This document shows, one piece after another, positions 1-8,272 of a stretch of 43,616 bases of DNA. The stretch spans positions 1 through 43,616 of the forward strand of contig DATAHN010000039.1 in NCBI GenBank assembly GCA_036263155.1, written 5' to 3'. Made by a program: the position numbers and the translations under genes. How positions within the stretch are numbered: position 1 is the first letter of the stretch; every line of letters starts with the position of its first letter. The notes under the pieces are model-generated. The model was not told the origin of the DNA. It made no database searches and worked only from the letters and a program-made list of their open reading frames with translations. Origin of the DNA: DASUBN01 sp036263155. Lineage in GTDB: Bacteria; Pseudomonadota; Gammaproteobacteria; Natronospirales; REEB76.

Positions 1-1
1 C

Positions 2-181
2 ACGCGGGGCCTGATGGAGCTCATCGCGCTCAACATCGGCTATGACCTGGGCATCATCCCCCGGGACGCCTTCACCATGCTGGTGATCATGGCGGTGGTG
101 ACCAACCTCATGACCGGGCCGCTGCTGCGATTCCTGCTGCCGCGCATGGGCCACGTGGTGCCGCGCGGCATCGAGGCTTAA
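2..181 (+). CDS. Cation:proton antiporter (Kef/CPA2-type), C-terminal fragment
   Basis: The gene enters from the left edge and only its last 59 codons are present. The fragment is hydrophobic and contains the stretch MELIALNIGYDLGIIP followed by a segment ending NLMTGPLL. This resembles the last transmembrane helices of Kef/NapA-type sodium or potassium/proton antiporters of the CPA2 superfamily, where a glycine-rich G-L-x-E-L-I-x-L-N-I-G motif precedes the final helix. It would be an inner-membrane exchanger. Its TAA stop overlaps the stop of the convergent permease gene by sharing the four bases TTAA at 178-181. The family call rests on a short fragment, so the ion specificity and any regulatory domain are unknown. 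Confidence 0.7.
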   Translation, partial: TRGLMELIALNIGYDLGIIPRDAFTMLVIMAVVTNLMTGPLLRFLLPRMGHVVPRGIEA

Positions 182-1575
182 GCAGCAAGGCGGCTGTGCT
201 TGATGCCGTAAGAGAAGTAGACCGCGATACCCAGGAGCATCCAGACGGCGAAGCCCGCCCACACGCCGAACGGCAGGCCCCAGAGCAGCCAGAGCGAGAA
301 CACCACGCCGACGGCCGGTACCCACGGCACGAAGGGCACGCGGAAGCTGCGCGGCAAGTCCGGTCGCGCGCGGCGCAGCAGCACCACCGCGGCGCAGATC
401 ACGGCGAAGGCCGCCAGCATGCCGAAGTTCACGAGCTGCGCCACCACCGTGAGCGGGAAGAGTCCCGCCGCGATCGCCGTCACCACGCCCAGGACCAGTG
501 TCGCCCGGTGCGGCGTGCGGAAGCGCGGGTGCACCGCCGCGAACCAACCCGGCAGGAGTCCATCGCGGGACAGGGCGAAGCCGATGCGCGCCCCGGCCAG
601 CATGTTCGCGAACAGCACGCTGGTGATGCCGGTGATGGCGGCTGCGGACACGGCCACCATCACCCAGCGCAGGCCGATGGCGGCGAACGCGTTCGCCACC
701 GGCGCCGCGTTGTTGAGAGTCGAGGAAGGCACGATGCCGGTTAGCACCAGGGACATGCCGAGGTACAGCACCATCGCGATCCCCAGGGACAGCACCACCG
801 CCCAGGGCAGGTCCCGCTGCGGGTCCCTGGCCTCCTCCGCCGCAGTGGTGAGGGTGTCATAGCCGAACACGGCGAAGAACACCACCGCTGCACCGGCCAG
901 CACGCCGGAGAAACCGAAGGGCATGAACGGCGTCCAATTCGCCGGCTCTATATAGGAGACGCCTGCCAGGATCACCAGCAGTACGCCGCCGATCTTGATG
1001 GCCACGATGGCGGTGTTGAAGCGCGCGCCCCACTCCGTGCGGACCGTGAGCAGGAGAGCGATGGCGAGCGCCACCCCCGAGGCGATGAGGTCGAAGGCAT
1101 GGCCCGGCCCGCTGCCCGCCGCGCCCTGGGCCCAGGCGGGTAACTGGATGCCGGCGGCACCGAGCAGGGCCTGCACGTAGCCGGACCAGCCCGCCGCCAC
1201 CACGGCAACGATGAGCGCGTAGCAGAGCAGCAGGTCCCAGCCCAGGAGCCAGGCGACGAACTCGCCGAGTACCGCGTAGCCGTATGTGTAGGCGCTGCCG
1301 CTCACCGGCAGCATGCCGGCGAACTCCGCGTAGCAGAGCGCCGCCGCGGCACTGGCGATGCCCGCCAGCACGAAGGCGATGAGTACTGCCGGTCCCGCCT
1401 GAGTCGCTGCCACCACCCCGGTCAACACGAAGATGCCGACGCCGATGATGCCGCCCAAGCCGATGGCCGTGAGCTGCCAGAGTCCCAGCACGCGGCGGAA
1501 CTGCCGGCCCTCGCCGGCTTCCCGCTGGAGTTGTTCTACCGACTTCCGCCTGGAAAGCCGCGATCCCATCCCCAT
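178..1575 (-). CDS. APC-family amino acid permease
   Basis: A 465-residue polytopic inner-membrane protein of the amino acid-polyamine-organocation superfamily, closest in style to the cationic amino-acid transporter/YfnA group. After a basic cytoplasmic N-terminus (about residues 1-28), helix 1 carries the unwound substrate motif GLGGIIGVGIFVLTG (about 39-53), the hallmark of APC transporters. About twelve hydrophobic segments follow and the C-terminus is short. A GGAGG Shine-Dalgarno sequence lies 7 bases before the ATG. The gene starts 11 bases after mnmE on the same strand and is probably co-transcribed with it. The substrate cannot be read from the sequence; basic amino acids are only a family-based guess. 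Confidence 0.88.
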   Translation of the reverse strand: MGMGSRLSRRKSVEQLQREAGEGRQFRRVLGLWQLTAIGLGGIIGVGIFVLTGVVAATQAGPAVLIAFVLAGIASAAAALCYAEFAGMLPVSGSAYTYGYAVLGEFVAWLLGWDLLLCYALIVAVVAAGWSGYVQALLGAAGIQLPAWAQGAAGSGPGHAFDLIASGVALAIALLLTVRTEWGARFNTAIVAIKIGGVLLVILAGVSYIEPANWTPFMPFGFSGVLAGAAVVFFAVFGYDTLTTAAEEARDPQRDLPWAVVLSLGIAMVLYLGMSLVLTGIVPSSTLNNAAPVANAFAAIGLRWVMVAVSAAAITGITSVLFANMLAGARIGFALSRDGLLPGWFAAVHPRFRTPHRATLVLGVVTAIAAGLFPLTVVAQLVNFGMLAAFAVICAAVVLLRRARPDLPRSFRVPFVPWVPAVGVVFSLWLLWGLPFGVWAGFAVWMLLGIAVYFSYGIKHSRLAA

Positions 1576-1586
1576 GCTGGCCTCCG

Positions 1587-2933
1587 CTATTTGCCGATGC
1601 AGAAACTCGAGAAGATGCGTCCCAATAGGTCATCGCTGGTGAACTCGCCGGTGATCTCGCTGAGGCAAAGCTGCGCCAACCTCAACTCTTCGGCGATCAG
1701 CTCACCGGCTCGTGACTCCACGTGCTGGCGCGCTTCCTCCAGATGCTCACGCGCCCGCTTGAGCGCATCCAAGTGCCGGCGGCGGGCGGTGAAAGCATCC
1801 TCGCCGAGCTGCTCGAAGCCGGCGGCGCGCTTGAGATGCGCGCGCAGCAGGTCCATGCCCTGCCCCGTCTTGGCAGACACCCAGACGCTCGCCGTCCCGT
1901 CCAGCTCGTCCTCCGCCTCCCGCTGGCCCGTGAGGTCGATCTTGTTGTAGATGACCGTGGCCTTCAGGCTCCGCGGGAGCCGCTCCAGGATGTCCCGGTC
2001 CTCTTCCGTCAGCCCCTGGGTGCTGTCCACCACCAGCAGCACCCGGTCCGCCTTCTCCATCTCCGTCCAGGCGCGGCGCACGCCCTCCTGCTCCACGGCG
2101 TCGCCGCTCTCCCTGAGGCCCGCGGTGTCGATGAGCTGCAGCGGCAGCCCGTCGATGTCCATGCGCTCGCGCAGCACGTCGCGGGTGGTCCCGGGGATGT
2201 CCGTGACGATGGCGGCCTCATGGCCCGCGAGCCGGTTGAGCAGGCTCGACTTGCCGGCGTTGGGCCGGCCCGCGATCACCGCCGTGAGCCCCTCGCGCAT
2301 GAGGCTGCCCTGCTTCGCGGCGGCGGCGAGCTCCTCGAAGTCGTTGCGGATGGCGGCAAGACGCCCGGCCACGTCCCCCTCGCTCAGGAAATCCGCTTCC
2401 TCGTCCGGGAAGTCGATGGCCGCCTCCACGTAGGCTCTCAGCACCGTGAGCGCTTCCACCAACATCTCCACCCGCTGGGAGAACTCGCCCCGGAGCGAGC
2501 GCAGCGCAGCGCGCGCCGCCTGCTGCGAACCACTATCTATAAGGTCTGCGATAGCCTCCGCCTGGGCCAGATCCAGCTTGTCGTTGAGGAAAGCCCGCTC
2601 GGAGAACTCGCCGGGCCGGGCAAGACGTGCGCCCAGTTCCAGCACCCGGGCGAGCAGCATGTCCAGGACCACGGTGCCGCCGTGGCCGTGCAGCTCCAGT
2701 ACGTCCTCGCCGGTGAAGGAATCGGGCCCCGGGAAGAACAGCACCAGGCCTGTGTCCAGCACCTCCCCCTCCTCGTCCCGGAAGTCCCGGAGCTGCGCGC
2801 GGCGGCGCTTGGGGTTGGCGCCCGTCAGCTCATAGGCGATGCCGCGGGCCTCAGGCCCCGAGACCCGCACGATGCCGATGCCGCCCCGGCCGGGGGGCGT
2901 CGCGATGGCGGCTATGGTTTCGGTGGGGCTCAT
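1587..2933 (-). CDS. mnmE: tRNA uridine-5-carboxymethylaminomethyl modification GTPase MnmE
   Basis: MnmE (TrmE) works with MnmG (GidA) to install the cmnm5 group on U34 of tRNAs reading NNA/NNG codons; it uses methylene-tetrahydrofolate and GTP hydrolysis. The 448-residue protein has the expected layout. An N-terminal folate-binding domain starts SPTETIAAIATPPGRGGIGIVR. A helical domain is interrupted by a G domain with the P-loop GRPNAGKSSLLN (about 222-233), the switch motif DIPGTTRD and the G3-like DTAG. The chain ends in the diagnostic C-terminal CIGK (family CxGK), whose cysteine is essential in characterised MnmE. It usually follows yidC in the rpmH-rnpA-yidD-yidC-mnmE block. Here an opposite-strand gene separates it from yidC. 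Confidence 0.97.
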   Translation of the reverse strand: MSPTETIAAIATPPGRGGIGIVRVSGPEARGIAYELTGANPKRRRAQLRDFRDEEGEVLDTGLVLFFPGPDSFTGEDVLELHGHGGTVVLDMLLARVLELGARLARPGEFSERAFLNDKLDLAQAEAIADLIDSGSQQAARAALRSLRGEFSQRVEMLVEALTVLRAYVEAAIDFPDEEADFLSEGDVAGRLAAIRNDFEELAAAAKQGSLMREGLTAVIAGRPNAGKSSLLNRLAGHEAAIVTDIPGTTRDVLRERMDIDGLPLQLIDTAGLRESGDAVEQEGVRRAWTEMEKADRVLLVVDSTQGLTEEDRDILERLPRSLKATVIYNKIDLTGQREAEDELDGTASVWVSAKTGQGMDLLRAHLKRAAGFEQLGEDAFTARRRHLDALKRAREHLEEARQHVESRAGELIAEELRLAQLCLSEITGEFTSDDLLGRIFSSFCIGK

Positions 2934-2988
2934 TTGTGAAATATGTCCGCCGGGGCGAGACTCTTCCCATCATACCGTTACCGAGTAC

Positions 2989-4221
2989 ATGGCCATGCCT
3001 GGAACTCCCGTGCGCTTCCCCAATGCCGACGGCAAGCTGCTGGCGGGCCGCCTGGACCTGCCGGCCCATGGCAGGCCGCGCGCCTACGCCCTCTACGCCC
3101 ACTGCTTCACCTGCGGCAAGGACGTGCGCGCCGCCGTGAACATCAGCCGCGCCCTGGCGCGGGAAGGCATCGCCTGCCTGCGCTTCGACTTCACGGGCCT
3201 GGGCGAGAGCGAGGGCGACTTCAGCAACACCACCTTCAGCGCCAACGTGGCGGACCTCAAGGCCGCCGCGAGGTTCCTGGCGGAGAAGTACCAAGCCCCC
3301 AAGATCCTGGTGGGCCACTCCCTGGGAGGCGCCGCGGTGCTGGCGGCGGCGGCGGATATCCCGAGCTCGGTGGCGGTAGCCACCATCGGCGCGCCGGCGA
3401 ACCCGGAGCACGTGGCCGGGCTCCTGGGTGACGCGCGCAAGACCATCGAGGAACAGGGCGAGGCGGACGTGACGCTGGTGGGCAGGAAGTTCCATTTCAG
3501 GAAAGCCTTCCTCGACGACCTCAAGCAGCATCCCTGGCGCGCCAACCTGAAGAACCTGCGCAAGGCGCTCCTGGTCTTCCACTCCCCCGCCGACGGTACC
3601 GTGGACATCTCCAACGCCGCCGAGATCTTCGGCGCGGCGCTGCATCCCAAGAGCTTCATCAGCCTGAACGAGGCGGATCACCTGCTGACCCGCGAGACGG
3701 ACTCGGAGTACGTGGGGCTCATCCTCGGCGCCTGGGCCAGCAAGTACCTGGGAGAGCTCGGGATGCAGCCGCTCTCGAGCCCGGCGAACGGCGGCGAGAC
3801 CATCGTGCGCATGAACGAGGAGCACTACCGTTGCGAGGTGTACGTGGGGCCGCATCACCTGAGCGCGGACGAGCCTCGGGAATCCGGCGGCACCGATGCG
3901 GGGCCGGATCCCTACGGCCTGCTCACCGCGGCGCTCGGAGCCTGCACCGCCATCACGCTGCGGCTCTACGCGGACCGCAAGCAGCTGCCGCTCAAGGGCG
4001 TGAGCGTGCGGCTCACCCACGACAAGACCTACGCGAAGGACGTGAGCGACTGCGCGGAGACGGGCAAGGAGACGAAGATGGATGTCTTCACGCGGGAGCT
4101 CAGCCTGGAAGGAGAGTTGACCGAGGACCAGCGGACGCGGCTACTGGAGATCGCGAACAAGTGCCCGGTGCACAACACTCTTGAGCACAAATCAAAAATC
4201 GACACTCGCCTGAAAAACTGA
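2989..4221 (+). CDS. Alpha/beta hydrolase-OsmC fusion protein
   Basis: The protein has two domains and about 410 residues. Residues 1-255 form an alpha/beta hydrolase with the nucleophile elbow GHSLGG (Ser111), a plausible acid in SPADGTVD (Asp202) and a histidine in EADHLL (His231). Residues 270-410 form an OsmC/Ohr-like domain with the two redox cysteines in GACT (Cys319) and KCPVH (Cys392), the pair used by peroxiredoxin-like OsmC proteins to reduce organic hydroperoxides. This fused architecture is a known family, though its physiological substrate is not established. An in-frame ORF runs further upstream into antisense mnmE, so the start was set at the ATG where homology to hydrolases begins; ATG at 2995 is also possible. 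It is transcribed opposite to both neighbours. Confidence 0.9.
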   Translation: MAMPGTPVRFPNADGKLLAGRLDLPAHGRPRAYALYAHCFTCGKDVRAAVNISRALAREGIACLRFDFTGLGESEGDFSNTTFSANVADLKAAARFLAEKYQAPKILVGHSLGGAAVLAAAADIPSSVAVATIGAPANPEHVAGLLGDARKTIEEQGEADVTLVGRKFHFRKAFLDDLKQHPWRANLKNLRKALLVFHSPADGTVDISNAAEIFGAALHPKSFISLNEADHLLTRETDSEYVGLILGAWASKYLGELGMQPLSSPANGGETIVRMNEEHYRCEVYVGPHHLSADEPRESGGTDAGPDPYGLLTAALGACTAITLRLYADRKQLPLKGVSVRLTHDKTYAKDVSDCAETGKETKMDVFTRELSLEGELTEDQRTRLLEIANKCPVHNTLEHKSKIDTRLKN

Positions 4222-4243
4222 CGCCGAGCGCAGCAGCTTTTAG

Positions 4244-4274
4244 GACACCCGTCTCAAAAGCTGAGACGGGTGTC
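4244..4274. terminator. Convergent hairpin terminator between the hydrolase-OsmC gene and yidC
   Basis: A perfect 13-bp stem (GACACCCGTCTCA paired with TGAGACGGGTGTC) encloses a 5-base loop and sits between two convergent stop codons. There is no T-run on either side, so this may be a mRNA 3'-end stabiliser or a factor-assisted terminator rather than a classic intrinsic one. Confidence 0.6.
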
Positions 4275-4282
4275 GCACGACC

Positions 4283-5953
4283 TCAGTCTTTCTTCTTGGT
4301 CTCTTTCTCGATCATGTGATTGATGTACCGCTGCTGCGCGATGGTGATGATCGAGTTCGCGAGGTAGTACAGCACCAGGCCCGACGGCAGCACGATGTAG
4401 AGCGCGACCAGCGCGATCGGCATGATCTTCATCATCATGGCCTGGGTCTTGTCCGGCGGCTGCGGCTGCAGGTGCTGCTGGATGAACATGGCGACGCCGT
4501 ACACCACCGGCAACACGTAGAACGGGTCCGGCGCCGAGAGGTCGTGGATCCACAGCATCCAGGGCGCATGGCGCAGCTCCACGCTGTCCACCAGCACGTA
4601 GTAGAGGGCGAAGAAGATCGGAATCTGGATCACGATCGGCAGGCAGCCGCTGGCCGGGTTGATCTTCTCCTTCTTGTACAGCTCCATCATCGCCTGGCTG
4701 AGCTTCTGGCGATCGTCCTTGTAGCGCTCCTGCAGCGCCTTGATGCGCGGCCCCACCTGGCGCATCTTCGCCATGGAACGTCCGCTGATCTCGTTGAGCT
4801 TGTAGGTGACGGCCTTGATGAGCAGCGTCAGCAGCAGGATGGACCAGCCCCAGTTGCCGACCCACTTCTCGATGTGCTCCAGCAGCCAGAACAGGGGCTC
4901 CGCCAGGATGGTGAGCTTGCCGTAGTCCACCGTGAGCTCGAGGTTCGGCGCCACCGACGCGAGCTTGGTCTGCAGCTTCGGGCCCACGTACAGCGTGGCC
5001 GGGAAATCCGCCGCCGCGCCCGGCGCCACGGTCTTCTGCGCGCTCACGCTGCCGGTGACGAAGCGTCCCTCCCCCGCCGGCTTGCTGTAGTAGAGGTTCT
5101 TCTGCTGTCCTGCCGGGATGATCGCCGCCAGGAAGTAGTGTTCCACCACCGCGATCCAGCCGCCGTCCACGCTCTCGGAGACGGGCTGCTGGGCGACCTT
5201 CGGGAAATCCTCCTGCTTGTAGCCTTCCGCGCCGCGCATGGCGAAGCGCTGGTAGTCGTAGTGGCCGGCGCCGCTGAACAGGCCGGTCTTGGGCGCCGTG
5301 TAGCGGTTCTGCCACTGCAACCAGGCGCTGCCGGTCCAGGGCGCCTTGCCCTGGTTCTGCACGGAGTAGTCCACGCCGATCTGGTAGCTGCCGCGGCCCA
5401 GGGTGTAGGTCTTCACCACCGTGAGGCCGTGGCCGTCGCTCCAGGTGAGCGCCACCTTGAGGGTGTCGGCGCCATCCGCCAAGAGGTACTCGGCCTGGGG
5501 CGCGCTGTAGACCGCGTCCGCCGCGGGCGCCTCGCCCTGCGCGGCCTGCAGGCCTCCCTGCAGCACCAGCAATGTGGCGTCGGCGTCGTCCAGCACCTGC
5601 ACCCGCTGGTCCGGATCCTTGAGCGTCGCCGGGTACTGGATCAGCGCGGCGCGGCGGATGTCGCCGCCGGCGGTGTCGAGGGTCAGGTCCAGCACGTCGG
5701 TACGCACGTGGATGGGCTGGCCCTTGGGCAGCGCGGCCACGGCGGCCGGCGCCGTGCCGGGGGCGGCCGGCACCCCTGCCCCGCTGACGGCGGCGGGCGC
5801 ATGGGCGGTGTTGGCCGGGGGCGCCGCCACGGTGCCGGCGGCCGGTACGGCCTCGGGCGACGGGCGCGGGCCGTAGTCCAGCATCCAGGTCTGGTACAGC
5901 GCGAAGCCGATGACGGCCAACGCGGCCAGCAGGAAGATGCGACGGTTATCCAT
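4283..5953 (-). CDS. yidC: Membrane protein insertase YidC
   Basis: YidC inserts and folds inner-membrane proteins, alone or with SecYEG. The 556-residue protein has the gammaproteobacterial form. There is an N-terminal anchor (MDNRRIFLLAALAVIGFAL), an Ala/Pro-rich linker (about 30-80) and a periplasmic beta-sandwich domain. The conserved five-helix insertase core follows from about residue 355, including the cytoplasmic hairpin MAKMRQVGPRIKAL and the motif ELRHAPWMLWIHDLS. The groove position that is Arg366 in E. coli appears as Lys (LLIKAVTYKL), a substitution also familiar from pseudomonads. The tail is basic (ETKKKD). Its start overlaps the end of yidD by 8 bases, consistent with translational coupling in the rpmH-rnpA-yidD-yidC operon. 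Confidence 0.98.
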   Translation of the reverse strand: MDNRRIFLLAALAVIGFALYQTWMLDYGPRPSPEAVPAAGTVAAPPANTAHAPAAVSGAGVPAAPGTAPAAVAALPKGQPIHVRTDVLDLTLDTAGGDIRRAALIQYPATLKDPDQRVQVLDDADATLLVLQGGLQAAQGEAPAADAVYSAPQAEYLLADGADTLKVALTWSDGHGLTVVKTYTLGRGSYQIGVDYSVQNQGKAPWTGSAWLQWQNRYTAPKTGLFSGAGHYDYQRFAMRGAEGYKQEDFPKVAQQPVSESVDGGWIAVVEHYFLAAIIPAGQQKNLYYSKPAGEGRFVTGSVSAQKTVAPGAAADFPATLYVGPKLQTKLASVAPNLELTVDYGKLTILAEPLFWLLEHIEKWVGNWGWSILLLTLLIKAVTYKLNEISGRSMAKMRQVGPRIKALQERYKDDRQKLSQAMMELYKKEKINPASGCLPIVIQIPIFFALYYVLVDSVELRHAPWMLWIHDLSAPDPFYVLPVVYGVAMFIQQHLQPQPPDKTQAMMMKIMPIALVALYIVLPSGLVLYYLANSIITIAQQRYINHMIEKETKKKD

Positions 5954-6179
5954 GGCGGTGCTCCGCGAGGTGCGGCACCGGGTCGTGACCGCCAGGGTGG
6001 AAGGGGTGGCAGCGCGCGAGGCGCCGCGCCGCGAGCCAGCCGCCCTTGAGGGCGCCGTGCACGCGGATGGCTTCGATCGCGTACACCGAGCAGCTGGGCT
6101 CGAAGCGGCAGCGCGTGCCGAGCAGCGGGCTCAGGGTGTAGCGGTAGAGCTGGATGAAGAGGATCAGGACTTTGCGCAT
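5946..6179 (-). CDS. yidD: Membrane protein insertion efficiency factor YidD
   Basis: A 77-residue protein of the YidD (UPF0161) family, which aids YidC-dependent membrane insertion. It has the N-terminal amphipathic helix (VLILFIQLYRYTLSPLLG) and the conserved cysteine-bearing core CRFEPSCSVYAIEAIRVHG followed by the CHPFHPGGHDPVP box. It overlaps rnpA by 16 bases upstream and yidC by 8 bases downstream, the tight packing usual for this operon. The product is expected at the inner face of the cytoplasmic membrane. Confidence 0.96.
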   Translation of the reverse strand: MRKVLILFIQLYRYTLSPLLGTRCRFEPSCSVYAIEAIRVHGALKGGWLAARRLARCHPFHPGGHDPVPHLAEHRHG

Positions 6180-6523
6180 CGCTTGATCAGTTCCTGCCAG
6201 TGCCAGTCGAGGCTAGCGCGAAGGTCGGCGGCCTCGCGCTGCCGCGCCGCGACCCGCGCTTGCACCACCACGTCCACCGCCGGCAGCAGCGCCCGGTTGA
6301 GGCGGAAGCTCTCGCGCACCGCGCGCTTGATGCGGCTGCGCTTGGCGGCGCCGGCTACGGTCTTCTTCGCCACCGCGACGCCGAGCCGCGCGCCCTGCCC
6401 GCCGTTCATGCTGGCGAGCACGACGAAACACGCATCGCTGCTCCGGGTGCCGTCGCGGAAGACGTGGTTGAACTCCGAGGGCAGGCGCAGGCGCGCCGCG
6501 CGCGGGAACGATGCGGGACGCAT
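6164..6523 (-). CDS. rnpA: Ribonuclease P protein component
   Basis: RnpA is the basic protein subunit that helps the M1 RNA ribozyme bind pre-tRNA 5' leaders. The 119-residue protein starts RPASFPRAARLRLPSEFNHVF, has the central strands found in the family (GARLGVAVAKKTVAGA) and the basic helix KRSRIKRAVRESFR. The signature is normally R-N-R-I-K-R; here the asparagine is serine, a mild departure worth noting. It lies 20 bases downstream of rpmH and overlaps yidD, so it is the second gene of the rpmH operon. Length is normal for the family. Confidence 0.96.
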   Translation of the reverse strand: MRPASFPRAARLRLPSEFNHVFRDGTRSSDACFVVLASMNGGQGARLGVAVAKKTVAGAAKRSRIKRAVRESFRLNRALLPAVDVVVQARVAARQREAADLRASLDWHWQELIKRCAKS

Positions 6524-6543
6524 GGTCGTCCCGTCCCGCGGGC

Positions 6544-6678
6544 TTACGGGGTAAGGCGCTTGCGGCCCTTGGCGCGCCGCGCGTTCACCACCTGGCGACC
6601 GCGCTTGGTGGCCATGCGGGCCCGGAAACCGTGGGTCTTCTTACGGCGACCCTTCTTGGGCTGGTACGTTCTTTTCAT
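6544..6678 (-). CDS. rpmH: 50S ribosomal protein L34
   Basis: A 44-residue, strongly basic protein starting MKRTYQPKKGRRKKTHGF and ending GRKRLTP, which is unmistakable L34 of the large ribosomal subunit. The reading frame stays open upstream, but the L34 Met at 6678 is the only start consistent with the family. It is the first gene of the rpmH-rnpA-yidD-yidC operon and is divergent from dnaA across a 268-bp control region. Confidence 0.98.
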   Translation of the reverse strand: MKRTYQPKKGRRKKTHGFRARMATKRGRQVVNARRAKGRKRLTP

Positions 6679-6745
6679 GGCACTCGAATCCGGTAGACGT
6701 ATGGCGAAAATCCGGCCGCCCAAGCGCGCCGGTAAAAGGGGCGTT

Positions 6746-6774
6746 ATTAGACGTGTGCGGCGCTCCGCTGTCAA
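6746..6774 (-). promoter_or_regulatory. Sigma70 promoter of the rpmH operon
   Basis: On the minus strand there is a perfect -35 hexamer TTGACA (6769-6774), a 17-base spacer and the -10 hexamer TCTAAT (6746-6751). A start near 6739 would leave a leader of about 60 bases before rpmH. Such a strong promoter fits a ribosomal-protein operon. Confidence 0.75.
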
Positions 6775-6839
6775 CTATTTCCCAAGCGGTTCAGGGCCCT
6801 GGCGCGTTTCATGCTTGTAAACGGCGCGTCGCATGAGGG

Positions 6840-6848
6840 TGTGGATAA
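6840..6848 (-). promoter_or_regulatory. DnaA box upstream of dnaA
   Basis: TGTGGATAA is the exact complement of the high-affinity R1 DnaA box TTATCCACA. It lies about 100 bases before the dnaA start codon and about 15 bases before a possible -10 (TATAGA, 6863-6868). This suits autoregulation of dnaA by DnaA. Only one perfect box is visible in this gap. Confidence 0.7.
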
Positions 6849-6946
6849 CTTGGTTTCGCCGGTATAGACTGCCTTCCGACTTCCGCGCAGTGCACACGCG
6901 GCGCTGCGTCTCCACAAAAAGATTCAGGTGAGGGGTCTCGAGAGCC

Positions 6947-8272
6947 ATGCCATCGCTTTGGACGCGGTGCGTCAGCCATTTGGAGCATGAACTCTCCGAG
7001 CAAGAGCTGAACACCTGGATACGCCCTCTCCACGCCGAAGAAGAAGGCGGCACCCTGCGCCTCCTGGCGCCCAACCGCTTCGTCATGGACTGGGTCCGGG
7101 ACCGCTTCCTGCCCCGCATCTCCAACCTGGCCCGTGAACTGGCTGAAGACAAGCAGCGGCGGGTGCTGCTGGAAGTGGGCACCACCGCCGACGCCCAGGT
7201 CCCGGCCATGGCCCTGCCCGGCGCCCCGCCGGCCCCGGCCATCCCGACCCCCGGCTCGGGCCTCAACCCCCTCTACACCTTCGAAGGCTTCGTGGAGGGC
7301 AAGTCCAACCAGTTCGCGGTGGCGGCGGCACACCAGATCGCCGAGAACCCCGGCAAGGCCTACAACCCGCTGTTCATCTACGGCGGCGTGGGCCTGGGCA
7401 AGACCCACCTCATGCACAGCGTGGGGCACCTGATCCTGAAACGGAACCCCAAGGCCCGCATCGCTTACGTGCACTCGGAACGGTTCGTGAACGACATGGT
7501 CCGGGCGCTGCAGCACAACACCATCAACGAGTTCAAGCGCCAATACCGCTCCGTGGATGCGCTGCTTATCGACGACATCCAGTTCTTCGTGGGCAAGGAG
7601 CGCTCACAGGAAGAGTTCTTCCATACATTCAATGCCTTGCTGGAAGGCCAGCAGCAGGTGATCCTGACCTGCGACCGGTACCCGAAGGAGGTCGAGGGCC
7701 TGGAGGAGCGGCTGAAGTCCCGCTTCGGCTGGGGCCTCACGGTGCCGGTGGAGCCGCCCGAGCTCGAGACCCGCGTGGCCATCCTCATGAAGAAGGCGGT
7801 GGCGGAGGGGGTAGAGCTGCCCAGCGAGGTGGCCTTCTTCATCGGCCAGCGCGTCAGCTCCAACATCCGCGAGCTCGAGGGTGCCCTGCGCCGGGTCATC
7901 GCGAACGCCCGCTTCACGGGCCGCGCCATCACCATGGACTACGCCAAGGAGTGCCTGCGGGACATCCTGGCGGTGCAGGACCGGCAGGTGACCCTGGAGA
8001 ACATCCAGAAGACCGTGGCCGACTTCTACCGGGTGCGGGTCAACGAGATGCTGTCCAAGAAGCGCAGCCGCTCCATCGCGCGGCCGCGCCAGGTGGCCAT
8101 GGCGCTCACCAAGGAACTCACCAACCACAGCCTGCCGGAGATCGGCGACGCCTTCGGCGGCCGCGACCACACCACGGTGCTGCACGCCTGCCGCAAGGTG
8201 CAGGAACTTCGGGCCGAGGACAGCAAGCTGAATGAGGATTACGCCGCCCTGGTGAGGACGCTCACCAGCTGA
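6947..8272 (+). CDS. dnaA: Chromosomal replication initiator protein DnaA
   Basis: DnaA binds DnaA boxes at oriC, oligomerises with ATP and opens the duplex. All four domains are visible in 441 residues. Domain I (1-80) is the oligomerisation and helicase-loading domain and includes the conserved LNTWIRPL. Domain II (about 80-105) is a short Ala/Pro linker. Domain III is the AAA+ core with Walker A GGVGLGKT (146-153), Walker B LLIDDIQF (206-213) and a box VII region with SNIRELEGAL. Domain IV binds DNA, with the signature DHTT (407-410). The protein is slightly shorter than E. coli DnaA because of the short linker. A GAGAG Shine-Dalgarno sequence precedes the ATG. The upstream DnaA box points to autoregulation. 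Confidence 0.99.
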   Translation: MPSLWTRCVSHLEHELSEQELNTWIRPLHAEEEGGTLRLLAPNRFVMDWVRDRFLPRISNLARELAEDKQRRVLLEVGTTADAQVPAMALPGAPPAPAIPTPGSGLNPLYTFEGFVEGKSNQFAVAAAHQIAENPGKAYNPLFIYGGVGLGKTHLMHSVGHLILKRNPKARIAYVHSERFVNDMVRALQHNTINEFKRQYRSVDALLIDDIQFFVGKERSQEEFFHTFNALLEGQQQVILTCDRYPKEVEGLEERLKSRFGWGLTVPVEPPELETRVAILMKKAVAEGVELPSEVAFFIGQRVSSNIRELEGALRRVIANARFTGRAITMDYAKECLRDILAVQDRQVTLENIQKTVADFYRVRVNEMLSKKRSRSIARPRQVAMALTKELTNHSLPEIGDAFGGRDHTTVLHACRKVQELRAEDSKLNEDYAALVRTLTS

